Counted from the stretch's first letter, positions 13,972 through 21,565 are shown. The stretch: 23,882 nucleotides of DNA from JBFWML01 sp050251635 (GCA_050251635.1 JBFWML010000032.1:1-23882); one strand, 5' to 3'. A program made the numbers and translations. The notes: generated by a model from the sequence alone, not told the origin.

Positions 13972-15717
13972 TTATTTAGCGGGTTTACGGATACGCAGGT
14001 TCAGTTCGTTGAGTTGCACTTCGTCCGCTTCGGCGGGCGCAGCGGTCATGAGGCACTGGGCGCGCTGGGTTTTGGGGAAGGCGATCACGTCGCGGATGCT
14101 TGTTGAGCCGCTTAAGAGCATGATCAAGCGGTCAAGACCCAGCGCAAAACCGCCGTGGGGCGGCGCGCCGAACTTGAGCGCGTCGAGCAGGAAGCCAAAC
14201 TTTTCGCGCTGCTCGTCGGGGGTGATGCCCAGCATCTTAAAGACCTCCTGCTGCATCTCCTCCTGATGGATACGGATGCTGCCGCCGCCGATTTCGTAGC
14301 CGTTGAGCACCACGTCGTAGGCGATCGACTCGATCGCTTCGACATCTTCGCTGTCGAGGGTTTTGGGGCGGGTGAAGGGGTGGTGCAGGGCGTTGACCTT
14401 GCCCGCATCGACTTCGAACATGGGGAAATCGACCACCCAGAGGAAACGAAATTCGTTGGGGTTTGCCAGCTCCAGAATGCGGGCAATCTCCTGACGCAAC
14501 CGGCCCATATAATCGAGCACGGTTTTTTTATCCCCCGCGCCGAAGAAGATCAAATCGCCTTCTTTAGCCCCGGTGCGATCGATAATCGCTTTTTGCTCCG
14601 CGTCGCTGAGAAACTTGATAATCGGCCCTTGCAGCGCGCCCTCTTTGAGTTTGATCCACGCCAGACCCTTCGCGCCGAACTTGGCGACGTAGTCGGTTAA
14701 AGCGTCGATCTCTTTGCGCGTCAGGCGATCGCCGCCTTCGACCTTGAGGGCCTTGATGCGGTTGGTTTTGGGTTTTTGCGCGATCTCGGCAAAGACCTTC
14801 AGGCCGGTGTTGGTGAGAATATCGAGCACGTCAACCATCTCAAGGCCGTAGCGCAGATCGGGTTTGTCGGAGCCGTATTTTTCGGTCGCGTCACGGTGGG
14901 TCATGCGGTCAAAGGGAATTTTGATGTCGTGACCGGCGGCTTTAAAGCCGGCTTGCAGTAGCTTTTCGGCCACCGCCATCACATCTTCCTGATCGCAAAA
15001 ACTCATCTCCACGTCCACCTGCGTGAACTCCGGCTGGCGGTCGGCGCGCAAATCTTCGTCGCGGAAGCAGCGGGCGATCTGGAAATAGCGGTCAAAACCC
15101 GCCACCATCAGGAGCTGTTTAAAAAGCTGGGGTGACTGGGGCAGGGCATAAAACTCCCCCGGATGAACACGGCTGGGCACCAGATAGTCCCGCGCGCCTT
15201 CGGGGGTGGGGCGGGTGAGAATGGGGGTTTCGACCTCCACAAAGCCCTGCTCCTGCAAGCTCACCCGCATGGCGTGGCTGACGGTGGAGCGCAGTTGGAA
15301 GGTCGAAAGCATTTTGGGGCTGCGCAGGTCTAAGAAGCGGTATTTCAGGCGGTTATCTTCCGCGACTTTTTCATCGCCGATGGCAAAGGGGGGCGTGGCG
15401 CTTTTGTTTTCGACCGTCAGCGCGTGAACCACCACTTCGATCGCGCCGGTTTTCAGCCGGGGGTTAACCAGCCCCGCGCCGCGAGCGCGCACTTTGCCCT
15501 TGGCGATAATGACAAATTCGTCGCGCACGCCGCTGGCGGCCTCGTGGGCGGCTTTGCTATCGGCCGGATCGCACACCAGTTGCACCAGACCGGATTTGTC
15601 CCGGATGTCCAAAAAGATGACGCCGCCGTGGTCGCGGTAGCTATCGACCCAGCCCGCGACGGTCACTTCGGTGCCGATTAGTGATTCGTTTAAATCCGTA
15701 CAATAATGCGTTCTCAA
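13972..15717 (-). CDS. aspS: Aspartyl-tRNA synthetase
   Basis: A bacterial-type class IIb synthetase of 581 residues that charges tRNA with Asp. It has the N-terminal OB-fold anticodon-binding domain (VAGWVDSYRDHGGVIFLDIRD), motif 2 FRDED at 218-222 followed by RADRQPEFTQVDVEMSF, the bacterial insertion domain, and motif 3 GLDRL at 527-531. The start is TTG: no other start lies between it and an upstream in-frame stop, the conserved RTHYC follows at once, and AAGGGA sits about 6 nt upstream. Many Campylobacterota lack AsnRS and use a non-discriminating AspRS with GatCAB; whether that holds here cannot be read from this window. It leads aspS-adk-ppa and is divergent from nadK. Confidence 0.96.
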   Translation of the reverse strand: MRTHYCTDLNESLIGTEVTVAGWVDSYRDHGGVIFLDIRDKSGLVQLVCDPADSKAAHEAASGVRDEFVIIAKGKVRARGAGLVNPRLKTGAIEVVVHALTVENKSATPPFAIGDEKVAEDNRLKYRFLDLRSPKMLSTFQLRSTVSHAMRVSLQEQGFVEVETPILTRPTPEGARDYLVPSRVHPGEFYALPQSPQLFKQLLMVAGFDRYFQIARCFRDEDLRADRQPEFTQVDVEMSFCDQEDVMAVAEKLLQAGFKAAGHDIKIPFDRMTHRDATEKYGSDKPDLRYGLEMVDVLDILTNTGLKVFAEIAQKPKTNRIKALKVEGGDRLTRKEIDALTDYVAKFGAKGLAWIKLKEGALQGPIIKFLSDAEQKAIIDRTGAKEGDLIFFGAGDKKTVLDYMGRLRQEIARILELANPNEFRFLWVVDFPMFEVDAGKVNALHHPFTRPKTLDSEDVEAIESIAYDVVLNGYEIGGGSIRIHQEEMQQEVFKMLGITPDEQREKFGFLLDALKFGAPPHGGFALGLDRLIMLLSGSTSIRDVIAFPKTQRAQCLMTAAPAEADEVQLNELNLRIRKPAK

Positions 15718-15759
15718 GCGGATTCCCTTTTGGTAACACGTGGGTTTTTAAAGGAGCGG

Positions 15760-15765
15760 ATTCTA
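15760..15765 (-). promoter_or_regulatory. Candidate extended -10 for aspS-adk-ppa
   Basis: The minus strand reads CGGTAGAAT, with TAGAAT as the -10, about 40 bp before the TTG start. The same GGTAGAAT pattern precedes tal. It lies inside a small inverted repeat, GATTC-TACC-GAATC (15759-15772). No clear -35 is seen. Confidence 0.45.
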
Positions 15766-15788
15766 CCGAATCTTAACTTCCTCACTGG

Positions 15789-15794
15789 TAAAAT
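15789..15794 (+). promoter_or_regulatory. Candidate extended -10 for nadK
   Basis: CTGGTAAAAT, with TAAAAT as the -10, ends only 8 bp before the nadK ATG. No Shine-Dalgarno lies between. If used, the message would be leaderless or have a 1-2 nt leader. Confidence 0.45.
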
Positions 15795-15802
15795 CCGGCC
15801 CA

Positions 15803-16681
15803 ATGGTAAATATCAACGAACGCATCGGCAAAGTCAAAACCGTGGGTGTGCGGCTTCGGCCCCAGTCGCCCAAACTGAAGAACTATTTTTTAGACCTCAA
15901 GCTTTATCTCGATCAGCTCGGCATCGACACGCTGCTGGATGAGGAGTCGGCGGCGATGATCGGCATGCGCGGCGTGGATGAACACACCCTTTATAGCCGC
16001 GCCGATTTTCTTATCTCCATCGGCGGCGACGGCACGCTGATTTCGCTGGCCCGCCGCAGTTTCAAATATGAAAAGCCGATTCTGGGCGTGAATATGGGAA
16101 CGCTGGGGTTTCTAACCGATGTTCAGTCCGGCGAGATTAAGCGCGCCATCGACCGGGTTTTGCGCCACGACTACCGCATCGATCGCCGCATGATTATGCA
16201 GATGAACGCGGAACTGGATGGCAAAAAGCAGGTGTTGCATGCCATTAACGATCTGGTGATCCGCCACCAGAAGATGAAGATGATTCACGTCAGTCTGGTG
16301 ATCGACGGCGTGCAGGCCAACGTCTATTACGGCGACGCGCTGATCGTTTCGACCCCCACGGGAGCCACGGGCTACAATCTTTCGGCAGGCGGGCCGGTGG
16401 TGTTTCCCTACGCCAAAAACTTTATTTTTACCCCCATCTGCCCCCACTCGCTGACGCAGCGATCGCTTGTGTTGCCGACGCACTTTGAGATCGAACTGAC
16501 GATCCGCGAAGATGAAGGGGTGCTGATTATCGACGGGCAGGACATGGTGCCGATGACCTCGAAAGATAAGATCACGCTGGCGATGTCGGATTCATTTGTG
16601 AAGATGATTCACCGCCCCGAGCGCAACTTCTTCCGCGTCATCCGCGAGAAGCTCAACTGGGGCGACGGGGAGACACACTAG
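15803..16681 (+). CDS. nadK: NAD kinase (ATP:NAD 2'-phosphotransferase)
   Basis: Makes NADP from NAD, the only route to NADP in bacteria. The 292-residue product has GGDGTL at 74-79 (the phosphate-binding, catalytic GGDG), the LGVNMGTLGFLTD stretch, NDLVIR, the STPTGATGYNLSAGGPVV motif and PICPHSLTQRSLVLP. The ATG at 15803 has no recognisable ribosome site upstream; the first conserved sequence comes well after it, so a slightly later start cannot be excluded, but no better start is visible. The gene is alone on its strand and ends in a perfect 9-bp hairpin that includes its stop codon. In several relatives nadK is followed by recN; it is not here. Confidence 0.94.
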   Translation: MVNINERIGKVKTVGVRLRPQSPKLKNYFLDLKLYLDQLGIDTLLDEESAAMIGMRGVDEHTLYSRADFLISIGGDGTLISLARRSFKYEKPILGVNMGTLGFLTDVQSGEIKRAIDRVLRHDYRIDRRMIMQMNAELDGKKQVLHAINDLVIRHQKMKMIHVSLVIDGVQANVYYGDALIVSTPTGATGYNLSAGGPVVFPYAKNFIFTPICPHSLTQRSLVLPTHFEIELTIREDEGVLIIDGQDMVPMTSKDKITLAMSDSFVKMIHRPERNFFRVIREKLNWGDGETH

Positions 16682-16700
16682 CCGCGAGAGCCGCGGCTAG
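16678..16700. terminator. Perfect 9-bp hairpin between convergent nadK and TRL-like gene
   Basis: CTAGCCGCG and CGCGGCTAG flank the loop AGAGC. The left arm contains the nadK stop codon. Neither side has a U-tract (plus side AAAGCC, minus side GTGTGT), so it may act as an RNA-stability hairpin or a Rho-independent terminator of poor quality. It sits 9 bp from the stop of the minus-strand lipoprotein gene. Confidence 0.5.
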
Positions 16701-16709
16701 AAAGCCGAC

Positions 16710-17024
16710 TTATTCGCCGTAAACGGTTACGCAAGTCTTCATGGTGGTGGAGAACAGGGAATTCGTGATTTCGGTCGAGGTGTCAACGTGCTTAATGAAG
16801 CGGATACCACCGTTTTTGGCAGCTTGGGTCGTGGTGCTGGAGTAGTGACCGTTGGCATCTTTTTCGTTGGAGCAGGCGCGGCCGGACTTCATTTGGTCAA
16901 GCTTCGAGTAGTCGAGTGTCGAGCCGTCATATGCCATGGTTGCGGGCGTTCCATAATAACGCGTGGTGCAGCCTGCAAACAGAACGGCCAAGCCGATGAG
17001 GGAGAGCGTGACAACTTTGCTCAT
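16710..17024 (-). CDS. TRL-like family lipoprotein
   Basis: A small envelope protein of 104 residues. The N-terminus is a lipoprotein signal: MSKVVTLSLIGLAVLFAGC, with lipobox FAGC and lipidated Cys19. The mature part has a spaced GRACS ... STTTQAAKNGGIRFIKHVD pattern that I associate with the TRL-like (tRNA-associated locus, PF13146) family, first noted in Helicobacter; its function is unknown. I chose the ATG at 17024 because AAGGAG lies 8 nt upstream and the signal peptide begins there. A longer reading to 17060 would put polar residues before it. It is monocistronic, facing nadK and divergent from tal; no tRNA gene is nearby. Two cysteines in the mature part (GRACS and MKTCV) might form a disulfide. 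Confidence 0.75.
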   Translation of the reverse strand: MSKVVTLSLIGLAVLFAGCTTRYYGTPATMAYDGSTLDYSKLDQMKSGRACSNEKDANGHYSSTTTQAAKNGGIRFIKHVDTSTEITNSLFSTTMKTCVTVYGE

Positions 17025-17086
17025 TTTTGAGCTCCTTCGTGGGGGTTTTGTGCAGGCCAATACTATTTCTATTTTTCTTGCTAATT

Positions 17087-17116
17087 ACTTAAATTAAGTT
17101 GTTCATTTCAGAACAA
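17087..17116. promoter_or_regulatory. Two adjacent inverted repeats in the divergent TRL/tal spacer
   Basis: ACTTAA-A-TTAAGT (17087-17099) is immediately followed, sharing one base, by TTGTTC-N6-GAACAA (17099-17116). They lie in the AT-rich spacer between the lipoprotein gene and tal, about 25 bp before the tal -10. This is where a regulator of either gene could bind. No regulator is identified. Confidence 0.35.
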
Positions 17117-17139
17117 AGTTACATTTTGATCCCTGCTGG

Positions 17140-17145
17140 TAGAAT
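17140..17145 (+). promoter_or_regulatory. Candidate extended -10 for tal and downstream genes
   Basis: CTGGTAGAAT, with TAGAAT as the -10, lies in the TRL/tal spacer and would give a leader of about 35 nt that includes the AAAGGAA ribosome site. The -35 region is not clear. Confidence 0.5.
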
Positions 17146-17187
17146 ACCGGTTTTAAATTTTCTGTGTGTATGCCCGAAAGGAACCTG

Positions 17188-18135
17188 ATGGCCCGCAAGC
17201 CCTTTTCCCTCTGGATCGATTATATTGAACGCGATTTTTTAGAGCGCGATCTGCCCCGTTATATTGATGCCGGCGTGGTTGGCGCCACCTCCAATCCGGC
17301 CATTTTTAAAGAGGCGTTTTTAAAATCTAAAGCTTACGAAGCCGAAAAGGCGAAGCTGGGTTTTAAGGGCAAAAAGCTCTACGAGGCGCTGGCGATCAGC
17401 GATGTGCAAAAGGCTGCCGATCTGTTCCGCCCGCTGTTTGACCGGGACGAAGACGGTTTTGTCAGCATCGAGGTCGATCCGGCCCACGCCCACGACGCGG
17501 TCAGCACGATCGAAGAGGGCAAAATGCTCTTTAAAAAGATTGGCCGTCCCAACGTGATGATCAAAATTCCCGCGACCGAAGCGGGCTACATTGCGATCAA
17601 AGAGCTGGTGAAGGCCAAAATTCCCGTCAACGCGACGCTGGTGTTCGGGCTGGATCAGACCCGCAAAATTCTGCGCGCCGCAGCCGGAGCCGAAGCGCCG
17701 GTGGTGATCAGCGTGTTTGTCAGCCGTTTTGACCGCTTGCTGGACGGCAAACTGCCCGCGGAGCTTAAAGCCAAAGCCGGGATGATGAACGCCGCCGCGC
17801 ATTACAACCTGATTGAAGCGGCGGGCGAAAAGAACATCCGCGCGCTTTTTGCCAGCACCGGCGTTAAAGGCGACGAGCTGCCCGCTTCCTATTATGTAAC
17901 CGGACTTTTGGCGGACAATTCGGTCAACACCGCGCCCCCGGCGACGATCGACGCCTACCTTAAAACCGCCGATCGCCAAAGCCGTTTGCCGATCGCGCAA
18001 AGCGAAATCGAAGCGTTTTTCGCCGCGCTGGGCGATCAAAATGTCAACTTTGATGCCGTTTGCGCGGAGCTGCTTCAAGACGGATTGACGCAATTTGAAA
18101 AGGCTTTTGCCGAGATTCTTAAATCCTTCGAGTAG
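17188..18135 (+). CDS. tal: Transaldolase
   Basis: Transfers a dihydroxyacetone unit between sugar phosphates in the non-oxidative pentose phosphate pathway. The N-terminal DAGVVGATSNPAIFKEA, the Schiff-base lysine Lys126 in VMIKIPATEAGY, PVNATLVFGLDQ, VISVFVSRFDRLLD and FASTGVKGDELPASYYV identify a transaldolase of about 315 residues. ATG at 17188 is chosen because AAAGGAA ends about 5 nt before it; the upstream ATG at 17170 and GTG at 17164 lack a site and add non-conserved residues. It has its own promoter and is followed after 8 bp by the PilT-type gene, an order seen in related genomes. Confidence 0.94.
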   Translation: MARKPFSLWIDYIERDFLERDLPRYIDAGVVGATSNPAIFKEAFLKSKAYEAEKAKLGFKGKKLYEALAISDVQKAADLFRPLFDRDEDGFVSIEVDPAHAHDAVSTIEEGKMLFKKIGRPNVMIKIPATEAGYIAIKELVKAKIPVNATLVFGLDQTRKILRAAAGAEAPVVISVFVSRFDRLLDGKLPAELKAKAGMMNAAAHYNLIEAAGEKNIRALFASTGVKGDELPASYYVTGLLADNSVNTAPPATIDAYLKTADRQSRLPIAQSEIEAFFAALGDQNVNFDAVCAELLQDGLTQFEKAFAEILKSFE

Positions 18136-18143
18136 GAGATTTT

Positions 18144-19307
18144 ATGGCCGCACCCGCCGTTAACGTCGCGGAACTGACCTTTGAGGTGACCAACCGGGTC
18201 AAAGGGTATCTGCAAACCCTGATCGAGCGGGGCGGCAGCGACCTGCATATCAAAGCCGGATGCCGCATTATGGGGCGCATCAAAGGCGATATCGTGACCC
18301 TGAGCGAGGACGAAATGAGCCGCGCCGATGCCTTGACGATGGCTAAAGAGATGCTGCGGGGCCGTTTTGGCGAACTGGTCAGCCAAAAAGAGGTCGATTT
18401 TACCTTTCAGCTCGACGACCGCTACCGTTTCCGCGTGAACGCCTTTTTCCAAAAGGATGGCCTCTCGGCGGTATTCCGCACGATTCCCACCGATATTCTC
18501 ACCATCGAACAGCTCGATCTGCCCGCCGCGTTGAATAAACTCGTTGATCACAAACGCGGCCTGATTCTGGTCACCGGCGTCACCGGCAGCGGTAAGTCCA
18601 CCACGCTGGCGGCGATTATTGACGCTATCAACCGCAAATATAAAAAACATATCATCACCATCGAAGACCCGATCGAATTTATCCATCAGGATAAAAACTG
18701 TCTGGTCAATCAGCGCAGCATCGGCGAAGATACGCTCAGCTTTGCCAATGCGCTGCGCGGCGCTTTGCGGGAAGACCCGGACATTATTCTGGTGGGCGAA
18801 ATGCGCGATCTTGAAACCGTCGAAATCGCGCTGCACGCGGCGGAGACAGGCCATCTGGTGCTTTCTACGTTGCACACGATGGACACCAAAGAGACGATCA
18901 ACCGCGTGGTGGGGATGTTTGCCCACGAGGAGCAAAACCGCATCCGGCTGACGCTGGCTTCCACCTTGGTGGGCGTCGTGTCGCAGCGGCTGGTCAAGAC
19001 GATCGAGGGCAAACGGGCGGCGGCGGTGGAGATTTTATTAAACACCCCGCGCGTGATCGATCTGATCGCCAAAAACCGCGACGACGAGGTGAAAAACGCG
19101 CTGGAAGAGGGCAAAGAGATCTACGGCACCCAGACCTTCGATCAGGCTCTGCTCGATCTCTTCAACGCCGGAAAAATCAGCGAAGAGGAGGCGATCGCCA
19201 ACGCCACCAGCCCCGATGATCTTAAAATCCGCATCCGTGGCGCGGTGGCCGAGAGAGCAACGACGGTTAATGAAGAGGGGGTCATTGCCCTTAAGAAGAA
19301 ATTCTAG
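18144..19307 (+). CDS. PilT/PilU-family type IV pilus retraction ATPase
   Basis: A hexameric secretion-type ATPase of 387 residues. It has an N-terminal PAS-like domain (SDLHIKAG), Walker A GVTGSGKSTT (Lys151), the Asp box IITIEDPIEFIHQ, Walker B PDIILVGEMRDLETVEIAL and the His box GHLVLSTLHT. PilT and PilU power pilus retraction and twitching motility. The C-terminus favours PilU: YGTQTFDQALLDLFNAGKISEEEA resembles the PilU end, and the PilT AIRNLIRE motif is absent (NTPRVIDLIAKN instead). I leave the symbol open. ATG at 18144 has AGGAG 5 nt upstream, overlapping the tal stop. No other pilus gene is in the window; the position between tal and rplY appears to be lineage-conserved rather than functional. 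Confidence 0.88.
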   Translation: MAAPAVNVAELTFEVTNRVKGYLQTLIERGGSDLHIKAGCRIMGRIKGDIVTLSEDEMSRADALTMAKEMLRGRFGELVSQKEVDFTFQLDDRYRFRVNAFFQKDGLSAVFRTIPTDILTIEQLDLPAALNKLVDHKRGLILVTGVTGSGKSTTLAAIIDAINRKYKKHIITIEDPIEFIHQDKNCLVNQRSIGEDTLSFANALRGALREDPDIILVGEMRDLETVEIALHAAETGHLVLSTLHTMDTKETINRVVGMFAHEEQNRIRLTLASTLVGVVSQRLVKTIEGKRAAAVEILLNTPRVIDLIAKNRDDEVKNALEEGKEIYGTQTFDQALLDLFNAGKISEEEAIANATSPDDLKIRIRGAVAERATTVNEEGVIALKKKF

Positions 19308-19317
19308 GGCTTTTGGG

Positions 19318-19323
19318 TACAAT
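19318..19323 (+). promoter_or_regulatory. Candidate extended -10 for rplY
   Basis: TTTTGGGTACAAT, with TACAAT as the -10, lies 11 bp after the PilT-type stop and about 31 bp before the rplY ATG. It suggests that rplY-pth-permease has its own promoter. Confidence 0.5.
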
Positions 19324-19354
19324 CCGCACTCATTTTTTCTAAAAGGTGATCGCT

Positions 19355-19891
19355 ATGATCGAAGGAATCCTCAGAGAGAGTACCGGTAAGAGCGCCAACA
19401 AAGCGCTGCGCCGGGATGGTTATCTGATCGCCAACATTTACGGCGGCGGCGTGGCCAATATCAATGCCGCGTTTAAGCGCAATGATTTTGTCCGCTTTGT
19501 CAAGAACAAAGAGAGCCTGCGCTTTGGCGTGAAGGTGGGCGGCAAAACCCACAACGTGATTATCGAAGAGTACCAAAAAGACCCCGTGACCGCCGAGCTG
19601 CTGCACGTGGACCTGCGCGTTGTGGACGGCAAAGAGCCCGCGCGCTTTTTGGTTCCCGTTAAGACCGTAGGGACCGCCAAAGGTCTTAAGAACAAGGGCG
19701 TTCTGATTATGATGAAGCGCCGTCTGCCCGTTAAATGCGTGCCTTCGGATCTGCCCGATGCGTTCGAGCTGGACGTGAGCGATCTGGATGTGGGCGACAG
19801 CTTGATGATCCGCGACATTCAGCCCAAAAAAGGTGTGACAATCCTGATGGATGGCCGCGTTGCGGTCACCGGGGTTATCAAAGCCAAGTAA
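19355..19891 (+). CDS. rplY: 50S ribosomal protein L25 (bL25, general stress protein CTC type)
   Basis: bL25 binds 5S rRNA in the large ribosomal subunit. The 178-residue product has the N-terminal L25 barrel (EGILRESTGKSANKALRRDGYLIANIYGGG) and the C-terminal TL5/CTC beta domain (RFLVPVKTVGTAKGLKNKG, DLDVGDSLMIRDI), so it is the long form. ATG at 19355 is chosen, since AAAAGG lies 8 nt upstream and relatives begin M-x-EGI; the GTG at 19346 would fall inside the ribosome site. The stop overlaps the pth ATG by one base (TAATG), so the two are translationally coupled. Confidence 0.94.
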   Translation: MIEGILRESTGKSANKALRRDGYLIANIYGGGVANINAAFKRNDFVRFVKNKESLRFGVKVGGKTHNVIIEEYQKDPVTAELLHVDLRVVDGKEPARFLVPVKTVGTAKGLKNKGVLIMMKRRLPVKCVPSDLPDAFELDVSDLDVGDSLMIRDIQPKKGVTILMDGRVAVTGVIKAK

Positions 19892-20448
19892 TGACGCTGA
19901 TCGTCGCTCTGGGCAATCCGGGCCCAAAGTACGATCGCACCCGTCACAATATCGGCTTCAGGACGGCGGACGAACTGATCCGCCGCCTGAAGGCCGATAA
20001 TATCTCCAAGCCCGCCTTCAAGGGCGAACTCTTTAAAGCCCCCGGTTTTCTTATTCTTAAACCCCAGACCTTTATGAATCTTTCGGGCGAAAGCGCGATC
20101 GTTGTGCAGGAGTACTACAAACCGGACAGGCTGGTGGTTGTGCACGACGATCTGGATTTGCCCTTCGGCGCGCTGCGTTTTAAGCAGGGCGGCGGCCACG
20201 GCGGCCACAATGGCCTCAAGTCGATGGACCACTACTGCGGACGCGACTATCTGCGCGTTCGTATGGGTATTGGCCGACCCCCCGCCGGATGGCAGACGGC
20301 GGATTATGTTCTGGCCAATTTCAGTGCCGACGAAGAGCGCGTGTTGCCCGAATGGATCAATCAGGCGGCCGACGCGGCAATCCGTCTGGCTGCCGATCCG
20401 CTGGAGTGGGTGTGCGCAGCCTGCACCCTCAAGGGCGCCGATGCTTAA
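19891..20448 (+). CDS. pth: Peptidyl-tRNA hydrolase
   Basis: Releases peptides from peptidyl-tRNAs that drop off the ribosome. The 185-residue product has LGNPGPKYDRTRHNIGF with catalytic His19, FMNLSGESA, HDDLDLPFGALRFKQGGGHGGHNGLKS and RVRMGIGRP, all family signatures. The start ATG overlaps the rplY stop; the open frame further upstream is a shadow of rplY in another frame. It overlaps the next gene by 8 bp. The rplY-pth pair is very common in bacteria. Confidence 0.95.
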   Translation: MTLIVALGNPGPKYDRTRHNIGFRTADELIRRLKADNISKPAFKGELFKAPGFLILKPQTFMNLSGESAIVVQEYYKPDRLVVVHDDLDLPFGALRFKQGGGHGGHNGLKSMDHYCGRDYLRVRMGIGRPPAGWQTADYVLANFSADEERVLPEWINQAADAAIRLAADPLEWVCAACTLKGADA

Positions 20449-21496
20449 CCGTTATGTGGCGTGGGTTTATTTGCGTTATGCGCTGCTGATTATGACGGCG
20501 CTAATCTTCTTTTTTGTGGGGATGGATCTCATTAACGAAGCGGATAAGCTTCCCGATTCGGCCAACCTCGTTTTTCTTTATGTTGTCTTTCAGGCTGCCT
20601 ACTCCCTTGAAACGGTGATGCCCCTTTCGCTGGTTTTCGGGGCGATCGCGGCCAAAATCCATCTCATCCGCATGAATGAGCTGGTGGCCGCCTACAGTCT
20701 GGGCGCGTCGCGTGGCGGCGTCATGAAGCCGTTTTTGGCGGTCTCGCTCCTGTTCGCCTTTGTCTATATCGCGGCAAGCACGACCTCCTTTGCCTATTCG
20801 GGGGAGCGGGCCAAGGCAATCAAAAAGGATCGCTTCCTCTCTTCGATCACGCAGGATCTGTTTTTGAAATACGATGACAGTTTCGTTTATATCCGGCAGC
20901 TGCTGCCGCTGCAGAACGAGGCGAGAGGTCTGGAGATTTTGGAGGTGGAAGGGGGTGATCTTAAGCGGCATTTGTGGTCGGAGCGGGCCAGTTTCCGCCG
21001 GAATGCCTGGCAGATGGAGGCGGTGACGGTTATCTCCAAGCCCCCTGTTTCCGGATTGCAGCCGGAGGGGCTTAAGGTGGATTATTTTCCCTACTATGAG
21101 GCGCTGGAGGGATTTCGGCCCGAAATTATGGATACGGTTTACGAAAACAAAAGCGCCTTCAGTCTGGTGGATGCCGCCCGGGCGTGGCTGCTGTTTTCGG
21201 GCCAAAAAATCAACACCGATCGCATCCGGGGCGTTTTCTATTCCTCCCTGGTCTTTCCCCTTTTTGCGCCGCTTTTTGTGGTGATTATGTTTTTCTTTGT
21301 GCCGATCAGCTCCCGTTTTTTTAACGTTGCCCTTTTTTCTTCGATGGCGGTCTTAACCACGCTGGTGGCCTGGGGCCTTCTTTTCGCCCTCAGCCAGCTG
21401 GCGCGAAACGGGACGCTGCAGCCGGAGCTGGCATTGCTGTTGCCCTTTGGCGTGGTAGCGGCGGTTGCTGGGTATTTACTTAAAAGCGAGCTTTAA
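20441..21496 (+). CDS. LptF/LptG-family (YjgP/YjgQ) LPS-export permease
   Basis: A 351-residue inner-membrane protein with three N-terminal hydrophobic helices (LLIMTALIFFFVGMDLI; VVFQAAYSLETVMPLSLVFGA; a third near VSLLFAFVYIAASTT), a periplasmic beta-jellyroll-like middle and three C-terminal helices. This is the layout of LptF and LptG, which with LptB and LptC extract lipopolysaccharide from the inner membrane. Typical pieces are ETVMPLSLVFGAIAAKIHLIRMNELVAAYSLGAS and VFYSSLVFPLFAPLFVVIMFFFVPIS. I cannot decide between LptF and LptG. ATG at 20441 is inside the pth end (8-bp overlap) and begins the first helix at once; the open frame back to 20102 is a shadow of pth. Confidence 0.88.
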   Translation: MLNRYVAWVYLRYALLIMTALIFFFVGMDLINEADKLPDSANLVFLYVVFQAAYSLETVMPLSLVFGAIAAKIHLIRMNELVAAYSLGASRGGVMKPFLAVSLLFAFVYIAASTTSFAYSGERAKAIKKDRFLSSITQDLFLKYDDSFVYIRQLLPLQNEARGLEILEVEGGDLKRHLWSERASFRRNAWQMEAVTVISKPPVSGLQPEGLKVDYFPYYEALEGFRPEIMDTVYENKSAFSLVDAARAWLLFSGQKINTDRIRGVFYSSLVFPLFAPLFVVIMFFFVPISSRFFNVALFSSMAVLTTLVAWGLLFALSQLARNGTLQPELALLLPFGVVAAVAGYLLKSEL

Positions 21497-21535
21497 ACCG
21501 CTGGCTTTTCAGCCGTCTTGGGTTAACATATCCCT

Positions 21536-21541
21536 TAAAAT
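21536..21541 (+). promoter_or_regulatory. Possible -10 before lysA
   Basis: CCCTTAAAAT, with TAAAAT as the -10, lies in the permease-lysA gap 35 bp before the lysA TTG. No -35 at normal spacing is seen. A hairpin lies between it and the start. Confidence 0.3.
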
Positions 21542-21545
21542 CACA

Positions 21546-21565
21546 CGCCCGCAAAGGGCGGTTTT
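21546..21565 (+). terminator. Hairpin with T-run between the LptF/LptG-type gene and lysA
   Basis: CGCCC and GGGCG flank the loop GCAAA and are followed by GTTTT, a small intrinsic-terminator-like structure. It could end the rplY-pth-permease message, or attenuate readthrough or initiation into lysA. The stem is only 5 bp. Confidence 0.4.

Noticed and set aside
17025..17060. Earlier start for the TRL-like lipoprotein
   Set aside because: It would place polar residues before a clean lipoprotein signal, and the AAGGAG site serves ATG 17024.
17099..17116. LexA-type SOS box
   Set aside because: The repeat is TTGTTC-N6-GAACAA, with arm orientation and spacing different from the GAAC-N4-GTTC and CTG-N10-CAG boxes; no SOS gene is adjacent.
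17164..17187. Earlier starts for tal (GTG 17164, ATG 17170)
   Set aside because: No ribosome site before them; AAAGGAA is correctly spaced only for ATG 17188.
18075..18935. Open frame of 286 codons antisense to the PilT/PilU gene
   Set aside because: Shadow frame opposite conserved Walker motifs; no ribosome site or recognisable domain.
19735..19890. N-terminal extension of pth
   Set aside because: It is rplY in another frame; Pth starts at ATG 19891 with the conserved LIVALGNPG.
20102..20440. N-terminal extension of the LptF/LptG-type permease
   Set aside because: This stretch is pth read in another frame; the permease begins at ATG 20441 with its first membrane helix.
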